DNA of 64,000 nt from Variovorax gossypii (GTDB lineage Bacteria > Pseudomonadota > Gammaproteobacteria > Burkholderiales > Burkholderiaceae_C): the NCBI RefSeq assembly GCF_003965815.1, contig NZ_RXOE01000002.1:248001-312000 (forward strand). The letters are read 5' to 3'. A program made the position numbers and the translations under genes. Below are positions 60,651 through 64,000 of this stretch, in pieces; position 1 is the first letter of the stretch, and each line of letters starts with the position of its first letter. Under the pieces are notes generated by a model. The model was not told where the DNA came from. It did not search any database and saw nothing but the letters and a program-made list of their open reading frames with translations.

Positions 60651-61055
60651 ATGACGATGCGCTGGACAACCACACCCCTGCTGCGCTGGATCGCCCTGTT
60701 GCTGCTGTGCGCGGCCTACCTGCAGGGCGGCCTGCAGAAGGCCTTCGACTTCCCGGCGGCCATTGCCGAGATGAACCACTTCGGCCTCTCGCCCGCCGTC
60801 CCGATGGCGATCGCCGTGATCGTGCTGGAGCTCGGCGCCGCCGCGATGATCCTCACCGGTCGCTTGCGCTGGCTCGGCGCGCTGGCCCTGGCCGGCTTCA
60901 CGCTGATGGCGACCTTCGTGGCACTGCGCTTCTGGCAGATGCCCGTCGGGCAGGAGCGCTTCATGGCGGCAAACTCCTTCTTCGAACACCTGGGGCTGGT
61001 CGGCGGCTTCCTGCTCGTCGCCTGGCTCGACCTGAAGGAGCGTGCACATGTCTGA
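60651..61055 (+). CDS. DoxX-family membrane protein
   Basis: The 134-residue protein has four hydrophobic helices and the DoxX pattern LQGGLQKAFDFPAAIAEM and LELGAAAMILTGRLRWLGAL. DoxX proteins are small quinone-linked or thiosulfate-oxidation-associated membrane proteins; here it follows the amidohydrolase closely. ATG 60651 begins the family region. Its end overlaps the MFS gene by 8 bases. Confidence 0.87.
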   Translation: MTMRWTTTPLLRWIALLLLCAAYLQGGLQKAFDFPAAIAEMNHFGLSPAVPMAIAVIVLELGAAAMILTGRLRWLGALALAGFTLMATFVALRFWQMPVGQERFMAANSFFEHLGLVGGFLLVAWLDLKERAHV

Positions 61056-62649
61056 TACCTCGCACGGCGCAACAGCGCCGGCTCCGCAACCCGGAGCCTT
61101 CGCGCCTCTTCGCCAGCCGGTCTTCGCGGTGCTCTGGGCCGCCACGGTGCTCGGCAACATCGGCAGCTTCATGCGCGACGTGGCCAGCTCGTGGCTGGTG
61201 ACCGACCTGTCGGCCAGCCCGACGGCGGTGGCGCTGATCCAGACGGCGGCCACGCTGCCGATCTTCCTGCTGGCCATTCCGGCGGGTGTGCTGTCGGACA
61301 TCCTCGACCGGCGGCGCTTCCTGATCTTCGTTCAGCTGGTGCTGGCGGCGGTGAGCGGCACGCTGCTGGTTCTCTCGCACACCGGCGCGCTCACGGTGGA
61401 ATACCTGATCGCGCTGACATTCGTGGGCGGCATCGGCGCGGCGCTGATGGGGCCCACTTGGCAGTCGATCGTGCCGGAGCTGGTGCCGCGCTCCGACCTG
61501 AAGGGCGCGGTGGCGCTCAATTCGCTGGGCATCAACATCGCGCGCTCCATCGGGCCGGCGGCGGGCGGGCTCATCCTCGCGAGCTTCGGCGCGGCGGCCA
61601 CCTACGGCATCGACGTGCTGAGCTATGTGTTCGTGATCGCGGCGCTGCTGTGGTGGAAGCGTCCGCCGGCTGGAGACACCGCGCTTTCGGAGAACTTCCT
61701 GGGCGCCTTCCGTGCCGGCATGCGCTACACCCGCGCCAGCAAGGAGCTGCATGTGGTGCTGCTGCGCGCGGCGGTGTTCTTCCTGTTCGCCAGCTCGGTG
61801 TGGGCGCTGCTGCCGCTGGTGGCGCGCCAGATGCTCGGCGGCAGCGCCGGCTTCTACGGCGTACTGCTCGGCGCGGTGGGCGCCGGCGCCATCGGCGGTG
61901 CGCTGGTGATGCCGCGCCTTCGCGCCCGGCTCGATGCCGACGGAATGATGCTGCTGGCCTCGCTCCTCACCGCTGCGGTGATGGGTGCGCTGGTCTTCGC
62001 GCCGCCCAAGTGGCTGGCCGTGGCGCTGCTGCTGGTGCTGGGCCTGGGCTGGATCGTGGCGCTGACCACGCTCAACAGCGTGGCCCAGTCGATCCTGCCG
62101 AACTGGGTGCGCGGACGCGGCCTGGCCGTGTACCTGACGGTGTTCAACGGCGCGATGGCGGCCGGCAGCCTGGGCTGGGGCCTGGTGGCGCAGCAGGTCG
62201 GCGTGCCGATGACGCTGGTGGCCGGCGCCGTGGGGCTGGTGGTGGCGGGCCTGGTCTTCCACCGCGTGCGGCTGCCGGCCGGCGAGGCCGACCTGCAGGC
62301 ATCGAACCACTGGCCGGAGCCGCTGCTGGCCGAGCCGGTGGCGCACGACCGCGGGCCGGTGATGATCCAGGTCGAGTACCGCGTCCGCAAGGAGGACCGC
62401 CCTGCGTTCCTGGATGCGATGAAGCGCCTGTCCCTGGAGCGCCGCCGCGATGGCGCCTACGCCTGGGGCGTGCACGAGCACACGGCCGACCCGGAGCGGG
62501 TGATGGAGTGGTTCCTGGTCGAGTCGTGGGCGGAGCATCTGCGCCAGCACCACCGGGTGTCGCATGCCGACGCCGACCTGCAGAGCGACGTGCTGCGCTT
62601 CCACATCGGGCCGGACAAGCCCGAGGTGCATCACTTTCTTGCGCTCTGA
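61048..62649 (+). CDS. MFS_3-type exporter with C-terminal ABM-like domain
   Basis: The 533-residue protein has about 12 helices of the MFS_3 (EntS-like) group: [42 protein letters not shown] and [14 protein letters not shown]. After residue about 430 comes a ferredoxin-like domain ([24 protein letters not shown] ... [15 protein letters not shown]), like the antibiotic-biosynthesis-monooxygenase fold that many MFS_3 proteins carry. ATG 61048 has AAGGAG seven bases upstream. It ends the operon. Confidence 0.9.
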   Translation: MSDTSHGATAPAPQPGAFAPLRQPVFAVLWAATVLGNIGSFMRDVASSWLVTDLSASPTAVALIQTAATLPIFLLAIPAGVLSDILDRRRFLIFVQLVLAAVSGTLLVLSHTGALTVEYLIALTFVGGIGAALMGPTWQSIVPELVPRSDLKGAVALNSLGINIARSIGPAAGGLILASFGAAATYGIDVLSYVFVIAALLWWKRPPAGDTALSENFLGAFRAGMRYTRASKELHVVLLRAAVFFLFASSVWALLPLVARQMLGGSAGFYGVLLGAVGAGAIGGALVMPRLRARLDADGMMLLASLLTAAVMGALVFAPPKWLAVALLLVLGLGWIVALTTLNSVAQSILPNWVRGRGLAVYLTVFNGAMAAGSLGWGLVAQQVGVPMTLVAGAVGLVVAGLVFHRVRLPAGEADLQASNHWPEPLLAEPVAHDRGPVMIQVEYRVRKEDRPAFLDAMKRLSLERRRDGAYAWGVHEHTADPERVMEWFLVESWAEHLRQHHRVSHADADLQSDVLRFHIGPDKPEVHHFLAL

Positions 62650-62732
62650 CTTTCTCCGGCGGCTGCCGCCGGACTTCGAGGAAAGACTTTCTTTCCTCCC
62701 TTCTTTCCCTTCACCTGACTTCACTGAAAACC

Positions 62733-63554
62733 ATGACAACTCTCACACTGCGCGACGGCACCGAGCTCTACTACAAGGACTGGGGCTCGGGCCAGCCCAT
62801 TCTCTTCAGCCACGGTTGGCCGCTCAGCGCCGACATGTGGGATGCCCAGATGCTGTTCTTCGCGGAACGCGGCTACCGCGTGATCGCGTTCGACCGGCGC
62901 GGCTTCGGCCGCTCGAGCCAGCCGTGGACAGGCTATGACTACGACACCTTCGCCGACGACATCGCCGAGCTGATCGAGAAGCTCGACCTGAAGGACGTGA
63001 TCCTCGCGGGCTTCTCGATGGGCGGCGGCGACGTGACGCGCTACATCGCGCGCAAGGGCAGCGCCCGCGTGGCCAGGCTCGCGCTCATCAGCGCCGTGAC
63101 GCCGTTGTTCATGAAGACGGCCGACCACCCGGTGGGCCCCGACGCCTCGCTGTTCGCGGGCATTCGCGCCGGTCTGGCCGCCGATCGCCCGCAGTTCCTG
63201 GACGACTTCAGCACGCTCTTCTACGGCACCAATCGCCCCGGCGCCAAGGTGTCGCAGGGCGTCTTCAAGCAGACCCTGCAGATCGCGCTGCAGGCCTCGA
63301 TCAAGGCCACCATCGACTGCGTGACCGCGTTCTCGGAAACCGACTTCCGCCCCGACATGGCTAGGATCGACGTGCCCACGCTCGTGATCCACGGCGACGA
63401 CGACCAGGTCGTGCCCTTCGAGGCCACCGGCAAGCTCGCGGCCGAGATGATCAAGGGCAGCCAGCTCAAGGTCTATGCAGGCGCGCCGCACGCCACTTGC
63501 ACCACCCACAAGGACCAGGTGAACGCCGACCTGCTGGCGTTCATCCAGGGCTGA
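62733..63554 (+). CDS. Alpha/beta hydrolase (chloroperoxidase/arylesterase-like)
   Basis: The 273-residue protein has the non-haem chloroperoxidase/arylesterase pattern: [13 protein letters not shown], the nucleophile Ser95 in GFSMGG, Asp in [10 protein letters not shown] and His in GAPHATC. It would hydrolyse esters or form peracids in the cytosol. ATG 62733 lies 83 bp after the MFS gene, in a pyrimidine-rich spacer. Confidence 0.92.
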   Translation: MTTLTLRDGTELYYKDWGSGQPILFSHGWPLSADMWDAQMLFFAERGYRVIAFDRRGFGRSSQPWTGYDYDTFADDIAELIEKLDLKDVILAGFSMGGGDVTRYIARKGSARVARLALISAVTPLFMKTADHPVGPDASLFAGIRAGLAADRPQFLDDFSTLFYGTNRPGAKVSQGVFKQTLQIALQASIKATIDCVTAFSETDFRPDMARIDVPTLVIHGDDDQVVPFEATGKLAAEMIKGSQLKVYAGAPHATCTTHKDQVNADLLAFIQG

Positions 63555-63614
63555 TCGTCCGTGGCGTCCGCGGCGCATGCGCGGACGCCTTCTTCCCCAC
63601 TCGAGACCATCTTC

Positions 63615-63929
63615 ATGACCACGCCTCCTTCCCCTGTCGTTCAGGACAATCCGTCGAAGCACCGTTTCGAGTTCGCATCGCAAGGCGAGCGCGCGGTCGC
63701 GATCTACACCCTTGCGGGCGACGTCATCACCTTCGTCCACACCCTGGTGCCCGAGGCGCTGCAAGGGCAGGGCGTCGCCAGGCAACTGGTACTCGCGGGC
63801 CTGGCCTCCGCGCGCGAGCGTGGCCTGCGCGTGGTTCCGCAGTGCCCCGTGTTCGCCGCCTACATGCGCGCGCACCCCGAAACGCACGACCTGCTGTCCG
63901 ACGAAGGCCGCGCGCTGCTCGGTCTCTGA
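63615..63929 (+). CDS. Small GNAT-type N-acetyltransferase (YjdJ/Gcn5-related)
   Basis: The 104-residue protein is a minimal GNAT of the YjdJ/GTL3B type: FVHTLVPEALQGQGVARQLVLAGLASARERGLRVVPQCPV, where QGQGVA is the acetyl-CoA loop. The length fits this short group. The substrate is unknown. ATG 63615 starts the family region. After its stop, 63930-64000 shows no gene. Confidence 0.86.
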   Translation: MTTPPSPVVQDNPSKHRFEFASQGERAVAIYTLAGDVITFVHTLVPEALQGQGVARQLVLAGLASARERGLRVVPQCPVFAAYMRAHPETHDLLSDEGRALLGL

Positions 63930-64000
63930 GACGCCCGGCTTCCCGGCGCTGCAGGGGAGGGCTTGGGCCCATGGTCGCCAGGGGCGATGGCCGTGGCGAT

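Noticed and set aside
1..64000. CRISPR arrays, tRNA genes, rRNA genes, integrases or transposases
   Set aside because: None seen by reading both strands; the only direct repeats are the 141-bp pair, the PAAR upstream region and short tandem units.

Overview
The window looks like a chromosome segment of a Comamonadaceae betaproteobacterium, most likely Variovorax or a close relative. The basis is the very high G+C codon use, the density of Bug-type solute receptors, EamA, LysR and MFS families, a bacterial type A RNase P RNA, and intergenic hairpins of the kind common in that family. The genus is inferred from protein families, not from a search.

Layout. 1-11 kb is housekeeping and stress: the end of pyrC, a NYN nuclease, DUF3025, htpX, a ProQ-like RNA chaperone, a YhhQ-type transporter, an FAD oxidoreductase, cysK, msrB, a two-domain lipoprotein, an EamA exporter and an AraC regulator. 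rnpB lies at 11.5 kb. 11.9-18.5 kb is one MarR-controlled efflux operon (FUSC, DUF1656, HlyD, outer-membrane factor, Bcr/CflA MFS). 18.4-22.7 kb holds a lipoprotein, an RsuA-type pseudouridine synthase lacking the usual catalytic Asp, a Nudix-metallo-beta-lactamase fusion and a Bug receptor. 22.8-30.3 kb is a TorF porin followed by a seven-gene catabolic/ABC operon (Gfo/Idh dehydrogenase, two permeases, receptor, ATPase, TIM-barrel enzyme, type II dehydroquinase) with a divergent LysR gene; quinate-like cyclitol use is my inference. 31.3-37 kb is a GntR-controlled nucleobase-type cluster (DUF3311, a frameshifted SSF symporter, amidohydrolase, MFS, deaminase). 37-43.2 kb contains a serine hydrolase, a patatin phospholipase followed by a beta-trefoil protein, an aldo/keto reductase and an MFS pump.

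43.2-46.6 kb is an accessory island, visibly richer in A+T than its surroundings. It carries two 141-bp direct repeats with strong hairpin potential, then a reverse transcriptase with group II-like motifs, then 38 bp later a small PD-(D/E)XK (Mrr-like) nuclease. This arrangement resembles anti-phage RT systems, but the RT has no canonical retron, DGR or intron signatures that I can see. It is the best candidate for an undescribed system here. A structured leader resembling those of phage-associated Ash genes follows.

46.7-53.5 kb contains a serine hydrolase and a type VI secretion accessory locus. That locus has an intact PAAR protein with a C-terminal HExxH (M35-like) peptidase domain, flanked by two secreted OmpA-like proteins. 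A related PAAR gene with a clean internal deletion, still overlapping its own partner gene, lies 3 kb away across a LysR/MFS insert. Both PAAR genes share a conserved promoter-proximal sequence.

53.7-64 kb returns to core-like content: DUF3455 lipoprotein, MFS, HCCA isomerase-like protein, then a LysR-controlled run (isochorismatase-like hydrolase, XapX, a Tat-type amidohydrolase with a Cys/His-rich tail, DoxX, MFS_3) and finally an alpha/beta hydrolase and a small GNAT protein.
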